A DNA stretch of 64,000 bases from Planctomycetaceae bacterium. Lineage in GTDB: Bacteria > Planctomycetota > Planctomycetia > Pirellulales > Pirellulaceae. This document shows positions 30,825 through 41,247 of this stretch, in pieces (the stretch's first letter is position 1; each line of letters begins with the position of its first letter). The DNA is taken from contig JAHEBQ010000023.1 in assembly GCA_024642205.1 (NCBI GenBank), positions 1-64,000 on the forward strand. Reading direction: 5' to 3'. The notes under the pieces are model-generated. The model was not told where the DNA came from. It saw only the letters and a list, made by a program, of their open reading frames with translations, and ran no database searches. The translations under genes and the position numbers were made by a program.

Positions 30825-31136
30825 CATCTACAGATCTTGAATCTTGGATGGATGACAATCCCAATTGATGATAAATGGACGATTTTCGGCTTGTCAGACT
30901 GGATTCAGGTCAACCTGGGCGAGTGTCATGATTTCCCTCTCGTACCGGGAATTGCCTTTGGATAGCACAATTCGAATGTGTCGACATCGATGGCAGAAAA
31001 AACTGTCCGGTTTCCGGGTTGGTAACACGATAAGTGGTGGCTGGAATGTTTACTTTCCGACGGTTCTTATTATCCTTGGTGGGTCGAATCCGACAGTTCC
31101 GAGTGTCCATTTTATGCGTCATTATACGGGTAATTC

Positions 31137-34100
31137 ATGTCACCTCCAATTCGCTCTTCAAAATACCGGGATCGTTTCACATACAACATTCTAGAGCCCC
31201 GACGGGTTCTTGCTTCCGCCGTTGACTTGGTCATTCCGGCGCTACCGGAGTCCAACTATTTTTTGGAGAACGCAAAACAGGAATCGGTTGCCCGCGAATA
31301 TGTGGCTGCGAACACGGACGTCGCGATACTCGAATCTGGATTCATCGATTTGGAGCTGGTTGAGATTCAACACGGATTGGCCACAACGGTCACGCGGTTT
31401 CAACAGACAATTCAGGGTATACCTGTCGTTGATGCGTATGTCACGACGATCCAGGGACCCGATGGAGATTTCCTGCTAATTCATGATCAAAGATTTCGCG
31501 GCACGATCGGTGATGCAACGCCACAGCGGCTGATCGATTTTTCGGCTACGGAAAAAGTCGCATTGGAATTTGCCGGCGCGTACTCCACGTTTGCTCCTTC
31601 CCGCGGAGAGCTGGTCTGGCTTCCCGGCCAAAACAACGTTGCCGCACAGGTCTGGCAGATGACCGTTTTCGGCGTAACACCGGAAACCCATGGCGATTTT
31701 TTGACTTTCGTCGACGTGGAAACTGGAAAGGTCCTGTCCCAGGAGAATCGAATTTCGCATTTGAATGGGACTGGAAAAGTCTTTTTCCCCAATCCGTATC
31801 AGACGCAGGGTAGCGGAACGGACTTGACGGACCGCGGAGATGCAAATAACACAGCCCTCAGCAATCAACGGGTCAGCGTAACATTGGAGGGCTTGGACAG
31901 TGGAACTGGTTTTTTGAATGGCGAATTCGTCAACCTGTCCTCGCTCAATAGCCCGAATTTGACGGATGTCGATGCGAACGAACCAACTCGAAATTACGAT
32001 TACACACGCGACGACGACCGATTTGAGCAAGTAGTGATTTATCACACGGTCGATCAAATCAATCGCTATTTTCACTTGTTGGGTTTTGATGACGACGCGG
32101 GTGTGGCCAATGGAATTCGGGATTTCGCGACACTGGCAAACGCGCATTGGTACACCAGCGACAATGCGTTTTACTCCACTGGCGACGATGCCATACATTT
32201 TGGAGATGGCGGAGTAGACGATGGTGAAGATGGGGATGTCATCGCTCACGAATACGGTCACGCCGTTCAGCACGATCAAAACGCTTCCTGGGGAGGCGGT
32301 GAAATGGGCGCCATGGGCGAGGGTTTTGGCGATTACCTCGCAGCCAGTTTTTTTCAGACAGTGGGCGACTCGACCTACCTTTCCAACCATGCCGCAGCCG
32401 TCGCTGAATGGGACGCGGTAAGCTACAGCAGCGCTAATCCGCCGAATTTGCGTCGCGTTGATGGAAACAAGGTTTACCCAGTCGATCTGAACGGCGAAGT
32501 ACATTCGGACGGAGAAATCTGGTCCAGGGCACTTTGGGATATCAACCAGACGGTTGGGTCAGCGGTGGCGGACCGGATTATTCTGGAATCGCATTTTATG
32601 CTGCCTGCCAACTCTTCGATGGTTACGGCCGCCGAAATGATCTTGTTGGCAGACCAGAATATCAACTCGGGAGCAAATGCGTCCGTGATTCGTCAAGCGT
32701 TCGAGGATCGTGGCATTCTTGAACCACCAGAGACAATTGGAACGGTGACGCTTGACAAGTCCGTATATTCCGTTGGTGATATGATCACGATAACGGTCAA
32801 GGATGGAAACGGTCCGGCGACCATTCCGGTGTCGATCACGAGCTCAAATGGTGACTCCGAGTCGTTGACGTTGACCGGAAACTCCGGTGTTTACATCGGC
32901 ATGTTGACGACGATTGCTGGAACGCCGACCGCCGGTGACAGTCAACTTCAAGCGGCGCTGGGTGACACATTTACCGTCACCTATCAGGATGCGGACGATG
33001 GAAATGGAAATGGCGTGACCGCGACGGACACTGGCGTATTTGCCGATGTCACTGAGTACACAGCGAATGATGTTCCCATCAACATTACCGACAACACCAC
33101 CATCCGTTCGACCATTACGGTCCCCGATTCCGGAAACCTGCTGGACATCGATTTGCAATTGAACATTACCCACACGTGGGATGGCGACCTGACAGGGATT
33201 TTAACGGCACCCAATGGTGAGCAGATCACGCTGTTCGCCAGAATTGGCAGCAGTGGTAACGACTATGCTGACACTCTGTTTGACGACGATGCCAGCCAGT
33301 CGATCTCCAACGGATCTCCGCCCTATTCCGGAGTTTTCCGGCCGGCGGAGAGTTTTGCGGCACTCGACGGTATTTCGATTACGGGCGACTGGATCCTTTC
33401 AATTACCGACAGCGCTAACTTGGACACAGGCAAACTCAACTCTTGGTCCCTGTTTATCACAGTTGAACCGAATCCTTCCATCGGTCCGGTGACCGACGCG
33501 AACGGTGCCAACGACCAAGTCGCGGAAAATGCTGCAATTGGTTCAACTGTCGGAATTACGGCCTCGGCGGCTGACCCCGGTGATACCGTGACCTATGAAT
33601 TGACCGATAATGCTGGCGGACGATTTGAAATCAATACCAATAGCGGCGTCGTTACGGTCGCCGGTATGCTGGACTATGAAACTGCAATCAGCCATTTGAT
33701 CGACGTCAAAGCAACGAGTTCGGATGGGACTTTTAGTCTGAAGACATTTTCGATCGCGATCTCGAACGTGAACGACGCTGTGATAAGAACGCGACAGCTG
33801 TTCTATGACAATTCCAGTTTCGATGGTTCGGACAATTTTGATGCGGTAGCAACTGATAAACAGTTCCTGGTCGAAGGTCAGTCGGCCAAGTTTGAAAACT
33901 ACTCGTCTTACTGGCTGGGAATCAACGGGTTAGCGCTGGAAGTCAACGACTTGAACACGACTCCAACGCTTGCCAGTATCGGGAACTTCTTTGCATTCAA
34001 AGTCGGTAACGATGATACGCCGGGGGATTGGGCGACTGCACCCGCGCCAAGCAGCGTGGTGTTCCAGGAAAATGTCGACATCATTGGAACGGATCGGGTG

Positions 34101-34712
34101 TTTTTGACCTGGAATGACAATGCCATCGAAAATGAGTGGCTGCAAATAACAGTCCTTTCTGGTGCGGTTTCAGGTCTTGCGGCACCGGACGTATTTTACT
34201 TCGGAAGCGTGATTGGCGAGACCGGCAACGACCCGAGTAACGCAATTGTTAACGGTCTGGATTTGGCGTTTACGCGATTCAATCAGACAGGTTTTGGCAG
34301 TTCAGACATTGATAACGACTACGATTTCAACCGTGATGGACGAGTGAACGGGATTGACATTGCAATTGCCCGGGCAAATCAATCTGGATTTACGGTGGTC
34401 AAGCTGATCACGCCAGGTGCGAACAAGAACAAGGGGATCAGTATCCCAAGCCAGTTCAATTCCGTGTCGGATTCGGCGACCGACAGCAAAGTTGATCAAG
34501 CAATCGAATTGGATCAACGCAAACGGCAAAAACAGCTGGTTGAACCAGGCTTGACTACGTCGTTGACTCTCATCGGCAGCCAAGTTGACGACAAGCGACC
34601 TCTGGTTACGTTGGCGTCCACGGATCGAGTCGATGATCTTTCTGGCGAACGAACCAAATTGAATTTTTCGTTGGACAACGTGTTTGAAAAATTCGATATT
34701 CCGTTGATCTGA
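31137..34712 (+). CDS. Large secreted M36-like metallopeptidase with P-domain, cadherin-like and dockerin-like repeats
   Basis: HEYGHAVQHDQ zinc site and GEGFGDYLAASF; P-domain-like region ending TGDWILSITDSANLDTGKLNSWSLFI; VAENAAIGSTVG cadherin; DNDYDFNRDGRVNGIDIAIARANQSGF EF-hand/dockerin; N-terminal LEPRRVLAS. Confidence 0.85.
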   Translation: MSPPIRSSKYRDRFTYNILEPRRVLASAVDLVIPALPESNYFLENAKQESVAREYVAANTDVAILESGFIDLELVEIQHGLATTVTRFQQTIQGIPVVDAYVTTIQGPDGDFLLIHDQRFRGTIGDATPQRLIDFSATEKVALEFAGAYSTFAPSRGELVWLPGQNNVAAQVWQMTVFGVTPETHGDFLTFVDVETGKVLSQENRISHLNGTGKVFFPNPYQTQGSGTDLTDRGDANNTALSNQRVSVTLEGLDSGTGFLNGEFVNLSSLNSPNLTDVDANEPTRNYDYTRDDDRFEQVVIYHTVDQINRYFHLLGFDDDAGVANGIRDFATLANAHWYTSDNAFYSTGDDAIHFGDGGVDDGEDGDVIAHEYGHAVQHDQNASWGGGEMGAMGEGFGDYLAASFFQTVGDSTYLSNHAAAVAEWDAVSYSSANPPNLRRVDGNKVYPVDLNGEVHSDGEIWSRALWDINQTVGSAVADRIILESHFMLPANSSMVTAAEMILLADQNINSGANASVIRQAFEDRGILEPPETIGTVTLDKSVYSVGDMITITVKDGNGPATIPVSITSSNGDSESLTLTGNSGVYIGMLTTIAGTPTAGDSQLQAALGDTFTVTYQDADDGNGNGVTATDTGVFADVTEYTANDVPINITDNTTIRSTITVPDSGNLLDIDLQLNITHTWDGDLTGILTAPNGEQITLFARIGSSGNDYADTLFDDDASQSISNGSPPYSGVFRPAESFAALDGISITGDWILSITDSANLDTGKLNSWSLFITVEPNPSIGPVTDANGANDQVAENAAIGSTVGITASAADPGDTVTYELTDNAGGRFEINTNSGVVTVAGMLDYETAISHLIDVKATSSDGTFSLKTFSIAISNVNDAVIRTRQLFYDNSSFDGSDNFDAVATDKQFLVEGQSAKFENYSSYWLGINGLALEVNDLNTTPTLASIGNFFAFKVGNDDTPGDWATAPAPSSVVFQENVDIIGTDRVFLTWNDNAIENEWLQITVLSGAVSGLAAPDVFYFGSVIGETGNDPSNAIVNGLDLAFTRFNQTGFGSSDIDNDYDFNRDGRVNGIDIAIARANQSGFTVVKLITPGANKNKGISIPSQFNSVSDSATDSKVDQAIELDQRKRQKQLVEPGLTTSLTLIGSQVDDKRPLVTLASTDRVDDLSGERTKLNFSLDNVFEKFDIPLI

Positions 34713-34766
34713 AACTATGGGTCGACGGCGGAATAATGCCACCCAAACGTAGCGACGAAATAGGCC

Positions 34767-35405
34767 TCAAGTCAATCGTCGGCGACGAACGACAAGTCCA
34801 ACCAATCCACCGACAAGGAACATTGGTGTGGATGGTTCAGGAACGGCGGTGACACGAATGATTCCGTTGGGGGCAATCGTCGTAAGCTGGCTTGTTCCCT
34901 GAAGAAAGTTTGTACTGAACGTATCGCCTTCGACAACGATCCCCGACAATCGAAAATCAATTTCGCCGGTTCCAAATCCCGTGGTATTAAAGACGATTGT
35001 CCCGATCAAACCGTCGGCTGAGACTAACGAACCTGTTTCGACAGTACTTTGTCGGATCAATTGATTGACGGATGGGTCAGACTGAATGGGGCTTGCCGAT
35101 GCCCAAATCGTTCCAGTAATCAAATCGATTGAACTGATAACAGGTGTCGTATCCGTACCGCCAAGAACGCTCCCGCCGTCGCCGACTTGGACATCCAATT
35201 CCATGAAGTCCGAACCACCATCGGCGACAATTCCTGTGGCAAACAAGTGAACGACCTGATTCGCCGTTTCCGCCTGGAGATCAATATACAGTGTGCCGCC
35301 TTCATTGGTTCCGTAATTGATCGTGATATCAGCCATCGCTTGATTTGCGAAAACGGCCAGACCAATAAGCACCAAGAAAGAAAGCAAGAAAAGTCGACGT
35401 TGCAT
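34767..35405 (-). CDS. PEP-CTERM sorting domain protein
   Basis: Signal peptide MQRRLFLLSFLVLIGLAVFANQAMA; C-terminus VPEPSTPMFLVGGLVGLVVRRRRLT. Confidence 0.85.
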   Translation of the reverse strand: MQRRLFLLSFLVLIGLAVFANQAMADITINYGTNEGGTLYIDLQAETANQVVHLFATGIVADGGSDFMELDVQVGDGGSVLGGTDTTPVISSIDLITGTIWASASPIQSDPSVNQLIRQSTVETGSLVSADGLIGTIVFNTTGFGTGEIDFRLSGIVVEGDTFSTNFLQGTSQLTTIAPNGIIRVTAVPEPSTPMFLVGGLVGLVVRRRRLT

Positions 35406-36194
35406 TGTTGATCTCGTGTACAAATCATGTTGAAGTTCAAAGTTCAAGACTGCTGAGCCTATAATAATTGCCTTTTACCCGAATTGCGATCGGATTATCC
35501 GGTTTGAACCACTAAAATCGGGCGCAAATACGATGGTGGGCTCTCGAACCTCTCCCATACGTTGGGCCAACAGATGAAGTAGATGAAATTGAGCCACGTC
35601 GTCTTCCGCTCCCCGGACTGAAATTGTCGCGGATTTTGGCCGATTTTCGCTTTCCGCTGGTCCCAGTGGATTAGTCCAAAAGGGTCGAAGCTGGATGTTT
35701 CGGAACCACACTTGCCGGGCTTCGGTTGGGAGGGCCATGTTTCCAAAGGAGAGTTTCGGGTTTGCATCGCATGCCAGAATCGGCTTGGCTGCGATGCTTT
35801 CCGGGGCCAACTGAGGATTCTGATACCGAAGCAGTTTTTTCCTCCACCGCGATCTCTGATGTTGTCGTGATCCGGGGATCAAACACGATTCGTGATATTG
35901 GCAGACACCATGAAAGTCGAATTTCAAACCCTGGGCGAAACCGAATCGGGAACCATTTCGAAAACCGTGTCAGCCAGAATCCGATTCGAATCACAGAGTG
36001 GAATCCATTGTCGGGCACAATTCAGGTCCAATCCAAGTAAAAACGTAGACTGAACGAAAGCAATCCGCGATGCTGACGCGTAAGTCCCGACCCGACGATC
36101 GTTTGGGATCAGAATCCAGTCGTTGTTCACGTCCTATTTTATTATTTTTCTGGAACCAATCAGCAAAACTCAGTACTTTCCTTACAATGGAAAA

Positions 36195-36941
36195 ATGTCT
36201 GATGGAAATGAAGCGGAAAAACTTGGAGGCAATCGTCAGTTTGCCACAACTCACTGGAGTATCGTACGGGCGGTCAACCACGAGAATTCCGGCGCGGCGT
36301 CGAATGCGCTGCAAGAGTTGTGTCAGATATATTGGTATCCTTTGTATACCTATGTGCGGCGACAAGGCTATGATGCAGATTCTGCGGCGGACTTGACCCA
36401 GGCTTTTTTCGCCGATTTACTCCAGCGCGAAGATCTCAAGAAGGTCGATCCCGAGCTTGGCAAGTTCCGGTCTTTTCTGTTAACCGCCCTGAAACACTTT
36501 CTGATCAATCAGTGGGACAAAGCGAAAACCCGGAAACGTGGTGGTGGCAAACCGGTTTTATCGTTGGATTTCCGTGCCGCAGACGATCGATATCGGCTGG
36601 AGCCGTCGCACAACCAAACTCCGGATTTGATTTACCAGAGACAATGGGCCAGAACTCTTCTCAGTCGGGTTCAGATGGATTTAAGAGCGGAATTTGCCAA
36701 GCGTGGGAAAGCCCATCGATTCGATAAACTTCAGCATTTTCTTGCTGGGAAAAATGACGAAGAAACGCTTGCAATGGCCGCCAACGAACTCGAAATGACA
36801 GAGGTTGCCGTCAAAGTCGCACTCCATCGAATGCGCCAAAGGTTTGGCGAGATTCTGAGGGCTGAAATCGAGCAAACGGTATCAACACCGGAAGAAGTCG
36901 ACGCGGAAATTCAACAGTTATTCGATGTTTTGAGGAAATAG
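36195..36941 (+). CDS. ECF-type RNA polymerase sigma factor (planctomycete type)
   Basis: FATTHWSIVRAV...LCQIYWYPLYTYVRRQGYDADSAADLTQAFFADLL...; C-terminal sigma-4-like MTEVAVKVALHRMRQRFGEILRAEI. Confidence 0.85.
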   Translation: MSDGNEAEKLGGNRQFATTHWSIVRAVNHENSGAASNALQELCQIYWYPLYTYVRRQGYDADSAADLTQAFFADLLQREDLKKVDPELGKFRSFLLTALKHFLINQWDKAKTRKRGGGKPVLSLDFRAADDRYRLEPSHNQTPDLIYQRQWARTLLSRVQMDLRAEFAKRGKAHRFDKLQHFLAGKNDEETLAMAANELEMTEVAVKVALHRMRQRFGEILRAEIEQTVSTPEEVDAEIQQLFDVLRK

Positions 36942-37034
36942 TCAAAAATTCCTGCCGATAAGTGTAACCATTCTGTCAAGATGCTTCTGTTGTGGTTGAC
37001 GATTCCTCCAACCGTTCAACACGAAGTCAACACG

Positions 37035-38768
37035 ATGATTTTTCGAACAGCTGTCAATCCGAACCTGAATTGCCCGGAATGTGGCGCAGATCTTTCGGAC
37101 AGTGCTCCCGGGACGCCTTGCTCCGCGTGTCTTCTGCAATTGGGAATGAAAACCTGGGAGCAACGGGCGGGCGTGGGTAGCCTAGCAATGCAGCCTACCG
37201 CGGCACCGGTCGGCGTATCAGGCGGTGACATTCCTGTTGCCGAAGATCTCGCTGCAAAATTCCCCCAGTTGGAGATTCTGCATTTGGTCGGCAGCGGAGG
37301 AATGGGCGACGTGTACTGCGCGCGTCAAAAAAGCCTGAATCGACTGGTGGCATTGAAGATCATTCGCCCGGAATCCCGGGAGCAGTTGGATTTTGCAGAA
37401 CGGTTTATTCGCGAAGCGCGCGCCCTGGCACATCTGAGCCATCCCAACATTGTAACCGTGCACGACTTTGGACAGACTGACGACGTCTACTATTTCGTGA
37501 TGGAATATGTCGATGGAATCAACCTCCGACAGATGTTACGGGCTGGAAAACTGAATCCAAGCCAAGCGCTTGAAATCGTTCCGGCCGTTTGCGACGCGCT
37601 TCAATACGCCCACGACAAAGGGGTCGTTCATCGGGACATCAAACCCGAGAACATCTTGGTGGATACCGATGGCAAAGTAAAAATTGCCGATTTCGGTTTG
37701 GCAAAACTCCTGGACAAAAAAACGGCGAATCCAGGATTGACCCAGGCGCATCAAGTCATGGGTACGATGCACTACATGGCTCCCGAACAGTTCGAACGAC
37801 CACTCGACGTAGATCATCGCGCCGACATTTATTCCCTGGGAGTGGTGATTTATGAATTGCTGACAGGAGAACTGCCACTGGGGCGATTTGCCGCCCCCTC
37901 CCAGAAAGTCTCGGTGGATGTGCGGATGGACGAAATCGTCCTGCACACGCTTGAGAAAGAACCGTCGCTCAGATACCAGCGAGTCAGCGACGTCAAATCG
38001 GACATGCAGTCCTTGAACTCGGTACAACGAAATAAAACTTACATGGCGGTGGACTCCCCCGGCGAGCATTTTCAGCACAGTATTTCCCGGCCCGTTGCGC
38101 CGATCAAGCAGAAGTTCACGAGTCCGGTTTTGCCGGGTCCCTTTCCTCGGGGTGGCTTCTTTTCTGTATTGACCAATCCACAGTCATACCGGAATGTAGT
38201 TTACCTGCTCCTCTCATTTCCGCTAGGGATTATCTATTTTGTATTGACCGTCGTCGGGCTATCGGTAGGAATTGGAACACTAATCATTTGGGTGGGTGCT
38301 TTTGTCTTGTTGGCGACATTCCTGATGATCCGTGGACTTACCGCGATCGAACGCAAACTCGCGGCCGGATTGCTTCAAACCACGATCCCGTCGCGAATAA
38401 TGCCTTATCCGACTCGTCCGACAGCGGAAACATCGGCCTTTGAAAAAGCCAAGTCGTTGATTTTCTGTCGCGAGAACTGGGCGGGAATTGCCTTCCTGTT
38501 ACTCAAGTTGCCACTGGGGATTGTGTCGTTCGTGTTAACCGTCGCATTGATTCCTGTTTCGCTTGCACTCTCGATCTTGCCGCTGGCTACGACGTTCAGT
38601 CTGGGCAATTTGCGAATGGGTTCCTGGGTGATCGATTCACCGGTCGAGGCGGCTCCGTTTGCGGTGGTCGGAGTTTTATTGCTGTTTTTTTCACTGCACA
38701 TTCTTAACGGGATGGCCTGGCTTCATGCTCAGTGGGCGAAACTCTGTTTGAAGCGATTGCCAAAGTAG
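37035..38768 (+). CDS. Ser/Thr protein kinase with N-terminal zinc ribbon and C-terminal TM segments
   Basis: CPECGADLSDSAPGTPCSAC; GSGGMGDVYCARQKSLNRLVALKII; VVHRDIKPENILVD; IADFGLAKLL. Confidence 0.92.
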   Translation: MIFRTAVNPNLNCPECGADLSDSAPGTPCSACLLQLGMKTWEQRAGVGSLAMQPTAAPVGVSGGDIPVAEDLAAKFPQLEILHLVGSGGMGDVYCARQKSLNRLVALKIIRPESREQLDFAERFIREARALAHLSHPNIVTVHDFGQTDDVYYFVMEYVDGINLRQMLRAGKLNPSQALEIVPAVCDALQYAHDKGVVHRDIKPENILVDTDGKVKIADFGLAKLLDKKTANPGLTQAHQVMGTMHYMAPEQFERPLDVDHRADIYSLGVVIYELLTGELPLGRFAAPSQKVSVDVRMDEIVLHTLEKEPSLRYQRVSDVKSDMQSLNSVQRNKTYMAVDSPGEHFQHSISRPVAPIKQKFTSPVLPGPFPRGGFFSVLTNPQSYRNVVYLLLSFPLGIIYFVLTVVGLSVGIGTLIIWVGAFVLLATFLMIRGLTAIERKLAAGLLQTTIPSRIMPYPTRPTAETSAFEKAKSLIFCRENWAGIAFLLLKLPLGIVSFVLTVALIPVSLALSILPLATTFSLGNLRMGSWVIDSPVEAAPFAVVGVLLLFFSLHILNGMAWLHAQWAKLCLKRLPK

Positions 38769-39033
38769 TGAAAACAGGGTGCAGCATTCTTCTACGACGA
38801 AATCGACCTGTGCGAGAGTAGCCAAACTACCAATCTTGGGACAATCGAATGGACGAGTCTCCCCGGGGAAACCGTTTCAAGTTATTTTCAGCGTCAGTGA
38901 AACTACCGACAGATCCAATCGGTACACCATTGTGGTCCCCGCTTGAATTCCGATTCACCCGGGTTTCAACTGGTATTTTGCAAACACGCCAGTGAATCGT
39001 TCCCAAGCTTGTCATCTCACACAGAGGAAATCC

Positions 39034-40935
39034 ATGTCGACCCAACCCAGCCGATCCATCGTATTGACTGCGATGGCGTTTTTACTTGCTTCTGGCCAAG
39101 CGGTTTTCTGCCAGCAAAAAGCCGTCCAGCAGTACACCATCGAACAGTTTCTCAAAACAACCAGCTTTGCCGGTGCGTCTTTTTCACACGACAACTCGAA
39201 AATTCTTGTCAGTTCAGATTCCACCGGGGTCTTCAATGCTTATTCGATCGACATCGAAACCGGCACGATGACTGCGCTCACCGATTCGAAAAAAGACTCC
39301 ATTTTCGCGATCAGCTACTTTCCCAATGACGATCGGTTTTTCTACACCTCGGATCAAGGTGGAAACGAACTCAACCACGTCTACGTTCACATGAACGATG
39401 GAACATCGCAAGACATGACGCCAGGGGAAGATTTGAAGGCCAGTTTTGCTGGATGGTCCTGCGACGATTCAAAGTTCTATATTACGACGAACGAGCGAGA
39501 CCCTCGTTTCTTCGATGTTTACGAGTATGACGCCGGTGACTTCACCCGCGCGATGATCTATCAAAACGATGATGGATACTTCCCGGGAGGGATTTCTCCC
39601 GACGGCCAGTTGATTGCATTGACCAAGGTTGAAACGCGAGACAATAGTGACGTGTTTATTTTCGACCGCCAGGATAAATCGACCCGATGCGTGACTCCCC
39701 ATGAAGGAGACATCAGCCACTCACCCGCAGACTTCACGCCAGACAGCAAGAGCCTTTTGATCACAACCGACAAGGAGAGTGAATTTCAGTACCTCGTTCA
39801 AATTGACCTGACAAGTGGTGATCAAAAACAGATCGCAAAATTCGATTGGGATATCAGTGGTGCGGGGTTCAGCAAGCACGGGAAATATTTCGAAGTCAAC
39901 GTCAATGAAGATGCAAAAACCAGGGTGCTGCTTTACGAGTACCCGTCGATGCAAGAGATCGATCTTCCGCAGATCCAGGGGGCCAGTATCTCAAGCACTT
40001 CGCTTTCACGAGATGAAACGCGTGTTGCCATGTATGCGACCAGCGGCAGGATGCCCAGCGACTTGTTCTATTACGATTTCACCGATAAGCCGGCCCGGCA
40101 ATTGACACGATCATTAAACCCGGAAATCAACCCGGACGACCTGGTTGACGGCGATGTGGTTCGTTTCAAGTCGTTTGACGGACTCGAAATCCCCGGAATC
40201 GTCTACCTTCCGCATTCCGCGACCGAGGCGAACAAGGCTCCTGCGCTCGTATGGGTGCACGGCGGCCCTGGCGGGCAATCGACGCTGGGGTACAGAGGTT
40301 TAATTCAGTATCTCGTCAACCACGGTTACGCGATTTATGCGATTAACAACCGGGGTAGTAGCGGATACGGCAAGACCTTTCAACAACTCGATGACCAAAA
40401 ACACGGCGAAGGGGACCTGGACGATTGCGTCAGTAGCAAATCAATGTTGATCGGGACCGGTAAAGTTGATCCAGATCGAATCGGTATCATTGGAGGGAGT
40501 TATGGAGGATACATGGTCTGTGCGGCAATGGCATTTCGTCCCGAAGAATTTAAGGTCGGCGTTGATATCTTTGGCGTTACGAACTGGGCGAGAACCGTTC
40601 AGAACATTCCCCCATGGTGGGAAGCCCAACGGAAATCCCTCGAAAAGGAATTGGGCGATTTTGACGATACTGAGTACTTCCGAAAAATCTCGCCGCTGTT
40701 CCACGCCGAAAACATCAAGCACCCGATGATGGTTCTTCAGGGAGCCAATGACCCACGGGTTATCAAAGCTGAATCCGACGACATGGTCGAAGCAGTCCGC
40801 CAAAACGGCGTTTCCGTTGAATACCTGGTCTTCGACGACGAAGGCCACGGGTTCCGCAAGAAACAAAACCAGCTCCGTGGCTATCAAGCGATTTTGAATT
40901 TCTGCGAAAAATACTTGGCTCCTGAAAAAGAGTAA
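39034..40935 (+). CDS. S9 family prolyl oligopeptidase-type peptidase
   Basis: WD/PD40-like N-terminal propeller; [46 protein letters not shown]. Confidence 0.9.
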   Translation: MSTQPSRSIVLTAMAFLLASGQAVFCQQKAVQQYTIEQFLKTTSFAGASFSHDNSKILVSSDSTGVFNAYSIDIETGTMTALTDSKKDSIFAISYFPNDDRFFYTSDQGGNELNHVYVHMNDGTSQDMTPGEDLKASFAGWSCDDSKFYITTNERDPRFFDVYEYDAGDFTRAMIYQNDDGYFPGGISPDGQLIALTKVETRDNSDVFIFDRQDKSTRCVTPHEGDISHSPADFTPDSKSLLITTDKESEFQYLVQIDLTSGDQKQIAKFDWDISGAGFSKHGKYFEVNVNEDAKTRVLLYEYPSMQEIDLPQIQGASISSTSLSRDETRVAMYATSGRMPSDLFYYDFTDKPARQLTRSLNPEINPDDLVDGDVVRFKSFDGLEIPGIVYLPHSATEANKAPALVWVHGGPGGQSTLGYRGLIQYLVNHGYAIYAINNRGSSGYGKTFQQLDDQKHGEGDLDDCVSSKSMLIGTGKVDPDRIGIIGGSYGGYMVCAAMAFRPEEFKVGVDIFGVTNWARTVQNIPPWWEAQRKSLEKELGDFDDTEYFRKISPLFHAENIKHPMMVLQGANDPRVIKAESDDMVEAVRQNGVSVEYLVFDDEGHGFRKKQNQLRGYQAILNFCEKYLAPEKE

Positions 40936-41247
40936 CCTTCCCCAGTCGGACAAAAAGCCGGACGGCAGGGCAGCGATTCCCCGGCACATTCACCCGGTCG
41001 AAAACCGTTGCCACCGACGGCAGGAATGACGTGAGATGGTTCCTTGTTGTCCATCGGTCCCTTGGAAGAAGGGCCCCTGCAGGAATGGCCCGGACTGGAT
41101 GAAAACACGTCAATTTTGTGCCGACGTGAATTTTGCTTCTTCAAGGTGGAGAACAGGCCGGTTACAAGATAAGATTACGCCGAAACCTGTTCATCGCAAA
41201 AATCGACCTCCGGGTCGACGCGAATCAGCCTATCCGGGAGCCGGCGA

